From: Rhodovulum sp.
GTDB taxonomy: Bacteria; Pseudomonadota; Alphaproteobacteria; Rhodobacterales; Rhodobacteraceae
Length of the DNA stretch: 25,819 bases
Assembly (NCBI GenBank): GCA_020637615.1
Contig: JACKKC010000037.1
Coordinates: 1-25,819, forward strand
Direction: 5' to 3'
The stretch's first letter is position 1; every line of letters starts with the position of its first letter. Made by a program: the position numbers and the translations under genes. Shown here in pieces: positions 1-6,925 of the stretch. The notes beneath the pieces are model-generated. The model was given only the letters and a program-made list of their open reading frames with translations, was not told the DNA's origin and did not search any database.

Positions 1-130
1 GCCCGGCAGCGACGCCGCCATCGACGAGGCCATCGAGCTCTGGCCCCGCCTCGACGCCTTCTTCACCGAACGCAGCCCCGAGGGCGTCCCCGCGAGCTTC
101 GAGCGACTGGGCACGCTGCTCGCACGATAG
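1..130 (+). CDS. fliI: C-terminal fragment, probable flagellum-specific ATPase FliI
   Basis: An open frame enters the window at base 2 and stops at TAG 128-130, giving about 42 residues that begin PGSDAAIDEAIELWPRLDAF and end in LLAR. FliI and related type III export ATPases end with a similar small helical C-terminal domain: a Gly-Ser/Val-Asp motif, then an (L/I)DEAI helix, a bulky hydrophobic and Pro, and a final 'ASxxxLxxLL' helix. FliI powers export of flagellar subunits at the base of the basal body. The Walker motifs lie upstream of the window, so the call rests only on this tail. A secretion ATPase of another type III system is possible. Nothing downstream in the window is flagellar, so this would be the edge of the flagellar cluster. 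Confidence 0.55.
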   Translation, partial: PGSDAAIDEAIELWPRLDAFFTERSPEGVPASFERLGTLLAR

Positions 131-516
131 CCTGCGTCATGGGAACCGGCTGCGACCGCGAACCGCACTCAACAGATCCGTAGTCCGCACTTCCCCGCAG
201 CATCGGGTCCTTCGCCGTGACACATGCCGCACGACGGGCGGCCGGCCCGTCAGTGCCCGCACTCGGCCCGAAATCGTCGCTGCGGCGCGAAGCGCAGAAC
301 CGTCGCGCAAAGCTCTTCTGAACAGATGCCGTGACGGCCACAGACCGCTAGCGAACCCCAGGGTGGCTGGTAGCGTGAGCAGAAATCTGAGCTTTTGGAC
401 GCATTCCTGATCGGGTATCCATGGAGCCGATGACGAGTTCAAAGCCAGCAATATCGAACCCGGCGCATCTACTCTCATGCCTATGCATCAACAATAAATA
501 GAAAGGTATCCCAGCA
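131..516. other. Gene-free stretch with no recognised feature
   Basis: This 386-base stretch lies between the fliI-like stop and the amidohydrolase. Open frames on both strands (up to 113 codons) are Arg/Ser/Cys-rich, lack a convincing ribosome binding site and resemble no family I know. Composition falls from strongly GC-rich at the left to A/T-richer near 400-516. No tRNA, long inverted repeat or clear promoter was seen. It may be decayed coding or mobile-element DNA, which I cannot show. Confidence 0.4.
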
Positions 517-1874
517 ATGTGGTTTTTGAACAAGAACTCCGCCGCGTTAGTCGCTAGTCTGATTGTCGGCTCTGCCCTTTCGGTGCCTGGATTTGCGCAA
601 GACGATCCCGGAGGGCCAATCCTCATCACGAATGTCAATGTCTTTGACGGGATAAACGAGGAACTGATCGAAAACGCGACTGTCGTCATCGATGGCAACC
701 TGATCTCCGAAATTTCCACCGAAGACCTCGCGGTGGCCGGCGCGAGGGTGATTGATGGTGGCGGTCGCACGATGATCCCCGGGCTGATCGACGCGCATTG
801 GCACACGATGCTGTCCTTCTGGCCGGTCGGCAAGGTGTTGAGCAGCGACATCGTCACGCTCAGCTTTGCTGCGGCCAACGAGCACGAAAAAACGCTTCTT
901 CGTGGTTTCACAACGGTGCGTGACGCGGGCGGCGCTGCCATTCCGATTGCCAGGGCCGTCGACGCGGGCCTGATCGACGGGCCGCGCATGTACCCGTCCG
1001 GTCCGGTCATCGGTCAGACGGCAGGCCACGGCGATTGGCGCAATCCGCTCAATATTCCCGAGGAGAAGGATCAGCCGCTGGATTACCAGCAGAGGTCAGG
1101 GCAAACGCTGATCGCCGATGGCGTTCCGGAAGTGATGAAGAGGACGCGTGAAGTTCTTCGCATGGGTGCCTCGCAGGTCAAGGCCATGGCCGGCGGCGGC
1201 GTCAATTCACTCTACGACCCGATCGATGTTACGCAATACACATTCGAAGAGGCGAAGGCGCTTTGTGATGTCGCCGCCACCTGGAACACCTATGTCATGA
1301 TCCATGCGAACACCGACGCGGCCATACGTCAATGGGTCGAAGCCGGTGCGAAGTCGGTCGAGCATGGCTTCTTCATCGAGGACGAGACGGCCCGGTTGAT
1401 GGCCGAGAAGGGCGTCTGGTGGAGCATGCAGGCGATGGAGGCCACCGGCGAGGATGCCTTCGTGTTCGACAACGAGGCCAGCAACAAGAAGTTCGTGGAG
1501 CTTGTCGCGGGGATCGACAAGGTGATCGAACTTTCGAAGAAACATGGCGTCAACATCGCCTGGGGGAGCGATCTGCAGTTTGACCCGACCTTGCTGCCGA
1601 AGCAGGGCAAATTCTTTGCAAGCTGTCCAAATGGTTCACGCCGTACGAAGCGTTGAAGATTGCGACGCATCGAGCAACCAACGCTGCTCAAGATGAGCGG
1701 ACCGCGCGATCCATATCCTGATGGTGATCTGGGCGCTTATCACGGTGAGTGCCTACGCTGACCTTGATCCTGGTCGACGGCAATCCGCTGGATGACCTCG
1801 ATCCGTGGCTGATCCTGAGCGAGAATTTCGATCTCATCATGAAAGACGGCGTCATCTACAAGAACGAGATCGAA
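517..1874 (+). pseudogene. Secreted imidazolonepropionase-like amidohydrolase, 3' end frameshifted
   Basis: The first frame (517-1656, 379 codons) starts at ATG after AGAAAGG. It has a Sec signal peptide (about residues 1-28, ending SVPGFAQ) and an amidohydrolase TIM barrel. All metal/active-site residues are present: DAHWH (H94, H96), the carboxylated-Lys candidate K222 in VKAMAGGG, H263 in IHAN, H283 in VEHGF and D352 in AWGSD. The usual C-terminus is split over other frames. KLSKWFTPYEALKIATHRATN follows after a 1-base loss near 1620. The MSGPRDPYPDGDLG block follows a second break near 1683-1692, and LITVSAYAD a third near 1735. LILVDGNPLDDL...DGVIYKNE follows a fourth near 1763, and its frame stays open to TGA 2001-2003. 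Such enzymes hydrolyse amides or dipeptides in the periplasm. Four shifts in 150 bases suggest a decayed gene, though local sequence error is possible. GC is below that of its neighbours, so acquisition by transfer is plausible. Confidence 0.8.
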
Positions 1875-2015
1875 TGGCGGACACATTCTGAAGTTGGTGG
1901 CTGGTGGGCGGTACAGCCTGCCAGTCGCAGGCGTCGCAGACAGGACTATTCGCGGCGTCCGTTGCGTTCTCCATGCTCGCCGCCGGCGCCTCTCCAAACA
2001 TGAAGCCGCAACGGC

Positions 2016-2071
2016 GTTAACACTTTATCCTTTTGAAATCAGCGACTTGCAATCTGTCCCCATGGGGACAG
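2016..2071 (+). repeat. Intergenic palindromic element, copy 1
   Basis: Left box GTTAACACTTTA (2016-2027), a 28-base spacer containing ACTTG, then the palindrome CTGTCCCCATGGGGACAG (2054-2071). The same arrangement with identical spacing occurs at 12185-12242. This copy lies about 37 bases beyond the stop codon of the minus-strand adenosine-kinase-like gene and downstream of the broken amidohydrolase. Function unknown: a protein-binding site or an RNA hairpin are both possible. Confidence 0.75.
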
Positions 2072-2108
2072 CCTCTCAGGCGACCCTTTTCCGCCCCCAG
2101 GGCCCGCT

Positions 2109-3104
2109 TCAGCCCAGCCCTTCCGCGGCGAAGAGCGCCCGCAGGTCGGCCTCGGGCCGGGCGCCGATATGGCCGATGACCTCGCCGGCGGCGAGGCAGC
2201 CCATCCGGGCGCAGGTCAGCCAGTCCCGGCCGCCGGTCAGCCCGTGCAGGAAGCCCGAAGCGAAGAGATCGCCCGCGCCGGTGGCGTCCACCACCCGCAC
2301 CGCGGTCGCCGGGGCATGGACCCGCTCGCCCCCGGCCAGCACATGCGCCCCCCGCTCCCCGACGGTGCAGGCCGTCACCGGCACCTCGGCCTCCGCCCGG
2401 CCCATCGCGACCGCCAGATCTTCCGTGAGGTAGAGCGAGCACAATTCATGCTCGTTGGCCACCAAGAGGTCCACGTCGGCCCGGATCATCGCCAGGAACG
2501 CGTCCCGGTGCCGCTCCACGCAGAAGGGGTCGGAGAGCGTGATCGCCACCTTGCCGCCGTTCGACTTGGTGGCGCGGATCGCCTTGCCGAAGGCCGCCTG
2601 GCTGTCGGGGCCGTCGAAGCGGTAGCCCTCGAGGAAGATCCATTCCGCCCCCGCCATCTCGGCCTCGTCGATATCCTCCGGCGCGAGGAATTCCGAGACC
2701 CCGAGATAGGTGTTCATCGACCGCTCGCCGTCCGGGGTCACCAGCACCATGCAGCGCCCGGTCTCGGCCGCGTGGTCGCGCGGCGCGAGCGGCGTGGCAT
2801 AGCCCGCCCCCTGCGCCCGCAGGTCATGGGCGAAGATCGCGCCGAGCTGGTCGTCCTTGACCTTGCCCACATAGGCCGTGCGCGCCCCGAGCGCCGCGAG
2901 CCCGGCGATGGTATTGGCCGCCGAGCCGCCCGAGACCTCGCGCGCCGGCCCCATGCGGCCGTAGAGCTCGACCGCGCGCGCGGTGTCGATCAGCTGCATG
3001 ATGCCCTTCTCGACGCCGTTCTCGTCGAGGAAGCGCTCCTCGATCGAGGCGATGACATCCACGATCGCATTGCCGATGCCGATGACCTGGACGGGCTTGC
3101 TCAA
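2109..3104 (-). CDS. PfkB-family carbohydrate kinase, adenosine kinase-like
   Basis: 331 residues, a normal length for ribokinase/PfkB sugar and nucleoside kinases, which phosphorylate a hydroxyl with ATP in the cytoplasm. The N-terminal signature GGSAANTIAGLAALG and the C-terminal signature DATGAGDLFASGFLHGL (catalytic Asp in the last GAGD) are both intact. The N-terminus IGIGNAIVDVIA and the block EWIFLEGYRFDGP match the adenosine-kinase-like alphaproteobacterial subgroup, so adenosine to AMP salvage is the best guess; substrate is not proven by sequence. The start codon is TTG (3104-3102), overlapping the TGA of the upstream nth gene as TTGA, so the two are probably translated together. 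No better ATG start is present near the conserved N-terminal strand. Confidence 0.85.
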   Translation of the reverse strand: MSKPVQVIGIGNAIVDVIASIEERFLDENGVEKGIMQLIDTARAVELYGRMGPAREVSGGSAANTIAGLAALGARTAYVGKVKDDQLGAIFAHDLRAQGAGYATPLAPRDHAAETGRCMVLVTPDGERSMNTYLGVSEFLAPEDIDEAEMAGAEWIFLEGYRFDGPDSQAAFGKAIRATKSNGGKVAITLSDPFCVERHRDAFLAMIRADVDLLVANEHELCSLYLTEDLAVAMGRAEAEVPVTACTVGERGAHVLAGGERVHAPATAVRVVDATGAGDLFASGFLHGLTGGRDWLTCARMGCLAAGEVIGHIGARPEADLRALFAAEGLG

Positions 3105-3760
3105 ATCGTCTTCTCCTCGAAGTCACAGAGATCGCGGATCAGGCAGGCCGCGCAGGCGGGCTTGCGCGCCTTGCAGACATAGCGGCCGTGCAGGATCAGC
3201 CAGTGATGCGCGTGCAGCTGGTAGGGGGCCGGCACCTGGTCCTCGAGCGCCCGCTCCACCGCCGCCACGTCCCGCCCCCGGGCGATGCCGGTGCGGTTGG
3301 CCACGCGGAAGATATGGGTGTCGACCGCCTGCGCCGGAATGCGCCACCAGGTGTTCAGGACCACGTTCGCGGTCTTGCGCCCGACGCCCGGCAGGCTCTG
3401 GAGCGCCGCCCGCGAGGACGGAACCTCGCCGCCGAAATCCTCGACGAGCATCTGCGACAGGCGCATGACGTGGCGCGCCTTGTTGCGGTAGAGTCCGATC
3501 GTGCGGATATGCCCGATCAGCCCCTCCTCGCCCAGCGCGAGCATCTTCTCGGGCGTGTCGACCAGCTTGAAGAGCGCCTCGGTCGCCCGGTTCACCCCCT
3601 TGTCGGTCGCCTGCGCCGAGAGCGCCACGGCGACGAGCAGGGTATAGGCGTTCACGTGTTCGAGCTCGCCCCGCGGCTCGGGTTCGCTCATCTGGAACCG
3701 CCGGAAGATCTCGCAAATCGTCGGGTAGTCGAGCTGTGCCGGCATGGCTCCCCTTGGCAC
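3101..3760 (-). CDS. nth: Endonuclease III (DNA glycosylase/AP lyase)
   Basis: 219 residues. It removes oxidised pyrimidines from DNA and nicks the abasic site in base excision repair. The helix-hairpin-helix LPGVGRKTANVVL carries the catalytic Lys, and VDTHIFRVANR carries the catalytic Asp. The C-terminal iron-sulphur loop has Cys spacing CX6CX2CX5C (CKARKPACAACLIRDLC), as in Nth and MutY. The absence of a MutY-type C-terminal domain and the Lys nucleophile favour Nth. It starts at ATG 3760; a second ATG at 3745 (MPAQLDYPT) is close behind and cannot be excluded. It is divergent from the methyltransferase at 3865 and overlaps the downstream kinase by four bases, so the pair forms a two-gene operon. 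Confidence 0.95.
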   Translation of the reverse strand: MPRGAMPAQLDYPTICEIFRRFQMSEPEPRGELEHVNAYTLLVAVALSAQATDKGVNRATEALFKLVDTPEKMLALGEEGLIGHIRTIGLYRNKARHVMRLSQMLVEDFGGEVPSSRAALQSLPGVGRKTANVVLNTWWRIPAQAVDTHIFRVANRTGIARGRDVAAVERALEDQVPAPYQLHAHHWLILHGRYVCKARKPACAACLIRDLCDFEEKTI

Positions 3761-3864
3761 GGGTTCCGGGGATGCGCAAGGCGCCGGTCCGGCGGGCTTT
3801 GCGCAGGATCCGGGTGGCCCGGCCGGAGCATTCGTCTATCTTCACGCCAAAGGAGACCCGACCG

Positions 3865-4719
3865 ATGTCCCAGATACAGGATGCCCGCTCCGATCCCTAC
3901 CACTACGGCGTGATCGGCCGGGCCATCGAGACCATCGCCGCACGCCGCGAGGAGAATCTCTCGCTGGAGGAAGTGGCCGCCGGCGTCGGCCTCAGCCCGG
4001 CGCATTTCCAGCGGGTCTTCTCGCAATGGGTCGGGGTCAGCCCGAAGCGCTACCAGCAGTATCTCACGCTCGACCATGCCCGGAAGCTGCTCGCCGACCG
4101 CCATAGCGTGCTCGAGGCGGCGCATTCCACCGGCCTCTCGGGCGCGAGCCGGCTGCACGACCTCTTCCTGCGCTGGGAGGCGATGAGCCCCGGCGAATAC
4201 GCCCGCGCCGGCGCCGGGCTGGCGATCGCCTGGGGCTGGTTCGACACCCCCTTCGGCGAGGCGCTGGCGATGGGCACAAGCCGGGGCCTCTGCGGCCTCG
4301 CCTTCGCCGCGGAAACCGGCCGCGAGGCGGCCATGGCCGACATGCGCTCACGCTGGCCCGAAGCCGCCTTCGCGGAGGATCCCGAGGCGATCCGTCCCTG
4401 GGTCGAGGCCGCCTTCGGCACGGGCGGCGAGACGCGGCTCCAGCTCATCGGCGCCCCCTTCCAGATCAAGGTCTGGGAGGCGCTGCTGACGGTTCCCACG
4501 GGCCATGTCACCACCTATTCCGACATCGCCGCGGCGATCGGCCGGCCGCGCGCGGTCCGGGCGGTGGGGACGGCTGTCGGCCGCAACCCGATCAGCTGGC
4601 TCATCCCCTGCCACCGCGCGCTGCAGAAGGCCGGCGGGCTCGGCGGCTATCACTGGGGCCTGGGCGTGAAGCGCGCCATGCTCGCCTGGGAGGCGGCCCG
4701 GCTTGACAGCGCGGCCTGA
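3865..4719 (+). CDS. AraC-type HTH / O6-methylguanine-DNA methyltransferase fusion
   Basis: 284 residues from ATG 3865, chosen because AAAGGAG (3849-3855) sits at the right distance; longer frames start inside the divergent nth gene. Residues ~15-105 form an AraC-type double helix-turn-helix (LSLEEVAAGVGLSPAHFQRVFS and a second unit ending in MSPGEYAR). Residues ~115-284 are the alkyltransferase, with the acceptor Cys249 in LIPCHRAL and a preceding VGTAVGRNP block. It transfers methyl groups from O6-methylguanine to itself. It is like E. coli Ada without the N-terminal zinc/phosphotriester domain, so the Cys38-type methylation switch is absent. The HTH may still bind its own or repair promoters, but how it senses damage is unclear. 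This fused, shortened form is common in alphaproteobacteria. Confidence 0.9.
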   Translation: MSQIQDARSDPYHYGVIGRAIETIAARREENLSLEEVAAGVGLSPAHFQRVFSQWVGVSPKRYQQYLTLDHARKLLADRHSVLEAAHSTGLSGASRLHDLFLRWEAMSPGEYARAGAGLAIAWGWFDTPFGEALAMGTSRGLCGLAFAAETGREAAMADMRSRWPEAAFAEDPEAIRPWVEAAFGTGGETRLQLIGAPFQIKVWEALLTVPTGHVTTYSDIAAAIGRPRAVRAVGTAVGRNPISWLIPCHRALQKAGGLGGYHWGLGVKRAMLAWEAARLDSAA

Positions 4720-4775
4720 CACGGATCTCCGGCGGATTAAGCCATCGGCCGAGGGACTCCCCGAACCGGCAAGAA

Positions 4776-4792
4776 GCGAGGCACTGCCTCGC
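4776..4792. repeat. 17-bp palindrome with single-base centre
   Basis: GCGAGGCA, one C, TGCCTCGC: perfect 8-bp arms. It lies about 57 bases after the methyltransferase stop. It could be a small hairpin or a protein site; there is no T-tract after it. Confidence 0.6.
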
Positions 4793-4859
4793 GCCGGGTC
4801 GTCGGTCGGAGCGCGCGAGCGCGGAGACCGAGGGGGGTCGGGTTTCACCGGCGGTGGGT

Positions 4860-4930
4860 AATCCGCGCGCGCCTGACTGGGCGGGCGCGCTTGTCGCGCC
4901 TGCCGAGGGGCAGGCAGGCGCGCGCGGATT
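4860..4930. repeat. Long inverted repeat, 16-bp perfect arms
   Basis: Left arm AATCCGCGCGCGCCTG (4860-4875) and right arm CAGGCGCGCGCGGATT (4915-4930) are exact reverse complements around a 39-base GC-rich interior that can itself fold. It sits between the 3' ends of the methyltransferase and galU and may be a bidirectional terminator-like structure. The right arm is shared with the next repeat (4923-4949), so the two hairpins exclude each other. Confidence 0.8.
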
Positions 4931-4949
4931 TGTCCTTGCCAAATCCGCG
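4923..4949. repeat. Second inverted repeat sharing an arm with the previous one
   Basis: CGCGGATTTG (4923-4932), a 7-base loop, CAAATCCGCG (4940-4949): perfect 10-bp arms. Its left arm overlaps the right arm of the 4860-4930 repeat, so the shared CGCGGATT can pair with either flank. Confidence 0.75.
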
Positions 4950-4991
4950 AAGGGAAGGCGACATCGCCACTGGTGACGATCCGAAGCAATC

Positions 4992-5024
4992 ACCGGCGGA
5001 CCGTATGGAAAGATCTCCGCCGGT
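4992..5024 (-). terminator. Candidate galU 3' hairpin
   Basis: ACCGGCGGA (4992-5000) and TCCGCCGGT (5016-5024) are reverse complements with a 15-base loop, starting about 47 bases after the galU stop on the minus strand. The loop is rather long and no T-run follows, so a role in termination is only a suggestion. Confidence 0.35.
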
Positions 5025-5071
5025 TGCGGTGACGGTCGCTGCGAGCCGGTGCGGACCCGCGGACCCGCAGG

Positions 5072-5983
5072 CTAGACGGCGCGCAGCTTGCTCGCCGGCT
5101 CCTGGACCTCGGTGACGCTCCGCAGATAGGTGAGGAACTCGTCGCGGAGATCGTCGCGCGCCAGGCCGAAGGCCACCGTCGCCTGGAGGAAACCCGACTT
5201 GGAGCCGCAATCGAAGCGGCGGCCGCGGAAGCGGAACGCATTGACATTGCCGCGCGCGGCGATCTCGGCCGAGATGGCGTCGGTCAGCTGGATCTCGCCG
5301 CCCGCGCCCACCCGCATGTCCTCGAGATTGTCGAGAACGTCCGGCGACAGGATATAACGCCCGATCACGGCCATGTTGGACGGAGCCTCCTCCGGCCGCG
5401 GCTTCTCCACCATCGCGCGAACCGGCATGGTCGCTCCGATCGAGGTCGAGCCCACGTCGAGGATCCCGTAGGAAGAGACGCTCTGCGCCGGCACCTCCAT
5501 GGTCGCGACCATGTTGCCCCCGACCTCGGCATAGGCCTCCACCATCTGCTGCAGGCAGGGCTTCTCGGCATCGATCACGTCGTCGGGCAGGATCACCGCG
5601 AAGGGCTCGTCGCCGATCAGCCGGCGCGCGCACCAGACCGCATGGCCGAGCCCGCGGCGTTCCTGCTGCCGGACATAGGCGACGGCGCCGCTGTCCATGT
5701 CGGTCTGCCTGAGCAGATCGAGGAGATGGCCCTTGTTGCCCTCGTGAAGGCTGGTCTCGAGCTCGGGCGCGCTGTCGAAATAATCCTCCAGCGCGCTCTT
5801 GCCGCGCGAGGTCACGAAGATGAACTCCCGGATTCCCGCCGCCCGCGCCTCGTCGATCGCATATTGGATCAGCGGACGGTCGACGAGCGGGAGTATTTCC
5901 TTGGGAACGGACTTCGTCGCCGGCAGGAATCGCGTGCCGAAACCTGCGACGGGAAATACGGCCTTTGTCACCCGGTACGTCAT
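5072..5983 (-). CDS. galU: UTP-glucose-1-phosphate uridylyltransferase
   Basis: 303 residues, usual length for bacterial GalU. It makes UDP-glucose from UTP and glucose 1-phosphate for surface polysaccharides, lipopolysaccharide and glycolipids. The N-terminal nucleotide-binding loop is FPVAGFGTRFLPATKSVPKE. Downstream are the LPDD metal motif, MVEKPRPEEAPSN, GRYIL and GGEIQLTDAI, all characteristic of the GalU/GalF group rather than RfbA. It starts at ATG 5983. It is the last gene of a minus-strand run cysQ-kdsB-galU, with a 135-base gap after kdsB that could carry its own promoter, although I could not identify one with confidence. Confidence 0.95.
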   Translation of the reverse strand: MTYRVTKAVFPVAGFGTRFLPATKSVPKEILPLVDRPLIQYAIDEARAAGIREFIFVTSRGKSALEDYFDSAPELETSLHEGNKGHLLDLLRQTDMDSGAVAYVRQQERRGLGHAVWCARRLIGDEPFAVILPDDVIDAEKPCLQQMVEAYAEVGGNMVATMEVPAQSVSSYGILDVGSTSIGATMPVRAMVEKPRPEEAPSNMAVIGRYILSPDVLDNLEDMRVGAGGEIQLTDAISAEIAARGNVNAFRFRGRRFDCGSKSGFLQATVAFGLARDDLRDEFLTYLRSVTEVQEPASKLRAV

Positions 5984-6118
5984 GATACCCCCATCAACGC
6001 CGAAAACACCTGCGACTCCGCCCGGATTGCGCGCAGCACGCCTCCGGTATCACAAATGGCGGGCCTGAGGGCAAAAGAATTCATCACTGCGTAAACGGAG
6101 TGGCATCGGTCCGCCGGT

Positions 6119-6919
6119 TCAGTCACGCCCGAGCTCCCTGAGAATCGCTTCGATCCTCTCAACGTCCGAAGGGTTGTTCAGTTCCCAGAAGGCCTGGCCC
6201 CGGGCCCTTACCTCGACGCAATGCACCGGAATGCCGTTTTCCATGAATCGCAGTTGTTCAAGCCCCTCCCAGGTCTCCAGCGGGCCCGGATCCCAGGAGG
6301 GATAGGCCACCAGCGCCGCCGGGCGATAGGCATAGACCCCGACATGGTGAAAGACCGGGATGGTCTCCGCCGCGCCGAGCGGCCGCCCGGTATAGGGCAG
6401 GACCTCCTTGGAGAAGTAGAGCGCGCGCCCGGCGCGGTCGAAGACCGCGGTCGTCGCCCCGACCCTTCCGTGCCGGCGGTCCTCGAGAAAGCCCGCGAGC
6501 GCGCCGGCATCGCAGCGCAGCACCGGCGTCGCCACCTGACGCGTGGCATCGGCCTGCATCGCGGCGATCAGGGCCGAGACGAACCAGGGCGGCGTCAGCG
6601 GCGCGTCCCCCTGCAGATTGACCACGATCTCATGCGCGCCGCCGAGCTCTGCCGCCACCACCGCGCAGCGCTCGGTGCCGTTCCGGCAGCTGTCCGGCGT
6701 CATGGCGACCTCGGCCCCGAAGCCATGCGCGGCATCGGCGATGCGCGCGTCGTCGGTGGCGACCACGACCCGGTCCACGCCTTCGACGGACATCGCCGCG
6801 TCCCAGCTGCGCCGGATCAGGCTCCGCGCCGCGCCGCCGGCGCCGCGCAGATCGACGAGCGGCTTGCCGGGAAAGCGGGTGGAGGCGTATCGCGCCGGGA
6901 TGACCAGAAGCACGGACAT
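6119..6919 (-). CDS. kdsB: 3-deoxy-manno-octulosonate cytidylyltransferase family (KdsB-like)
   Basis: 266 residues. KdsB activates Kdo as CMP-Kdo for lipopolysaccharide core or capsule. Family landmarks are the N-terminal IPARYASTRFPGKPL nucleotide loop, VVATDD, NGTERCA, VVNLQGDAPL, ALYFSKEVLPY, the HHVGVYAYR strand and PLETWEGLEQLRFMENG. Two positions differ from the E. coli pattern: QGDEP reads QGDAP, and the C-terminal VDTPEDL, which in E. coli supplies a magnesium-binding Asp (from memory), reads LNNPSDV, with Asn at that place. This suggests a subfamily, possibly with a different sugar acid substrate. The start lies six bases after the cysQ stop, so the two are co-transcribed. Confidence 0.82.
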   Translation of the reverse strand: MSVLLVIPARYASTRFPGKPLVDLRGAGGAARSLIRRSWDAAMSVEGVDRVVVATDDARIADAAHGFGAEVAMTPDSCRNGTERCAVVAAELGGAHEIVVNLQGDAPLTPPWFVSALIAAMQADATRQVATPVLRCDAGALAGFLEDRRHGRVGATTAVFDRAGRALYFSKEVLPYTGRPLGAAETIPVFHHVGVYAYRPAALVAYPSWDPGPLETWEGLEQLRFMENGIPVHCVEVRARGQAFWELNNPSDVERIEAILRELGRD

Positions 6920-6925
6920 GGCTTG

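Larger units (their letters stand above)
4720..5071. other. Non-coding, inverted-repeat-rich stretch between convergent genes
   Basis: 352 bases separate the stop of the methyltransferase (plus) from the stop of galU (minus). Open frames here are shadows, extensions of other frames or low-complexity Arg-rich. It holds a short palindrome (4776-4792), a 16-bp-arm inverted repeat (4860-4930), an overlapping 10-bp-arm repeat (4923-4949) and a 9-bp-arm repeat (4992-5024). Being between convergent 3' ends, transcription termination is the simplest role, but none of the stems is followed by a clear T-tract on either strand. Confidence 0.6.

Noticed and set aside
1936..2020. A short hydrophobic frame (reads like GLFAASVAFSMLAAGA, then SPNMK) just after the amidohydrolase remains, suggesting a signal peptide or small membrane protein.
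   Set aside because: No ribosome binding site or start codon in the right place, and it ends at once beside the palindromic element; probably chance in GC-rich DNA.
2169..3182. Long plus-strand open frame opposite the adenosine-kinase-like gene.
   Set aside because: Arg/His/Gly-rich shadow of the minus-strand kinase, with no family motif; GC-rich codon usage opens the antisense frame.
3650..3665. GCGTTCACGTGTTCGA resembles a parS site.
   Set aside because: Only the CACGTG centre and a few flanking bases match (9 of 16); it lies within nth coding sequence.
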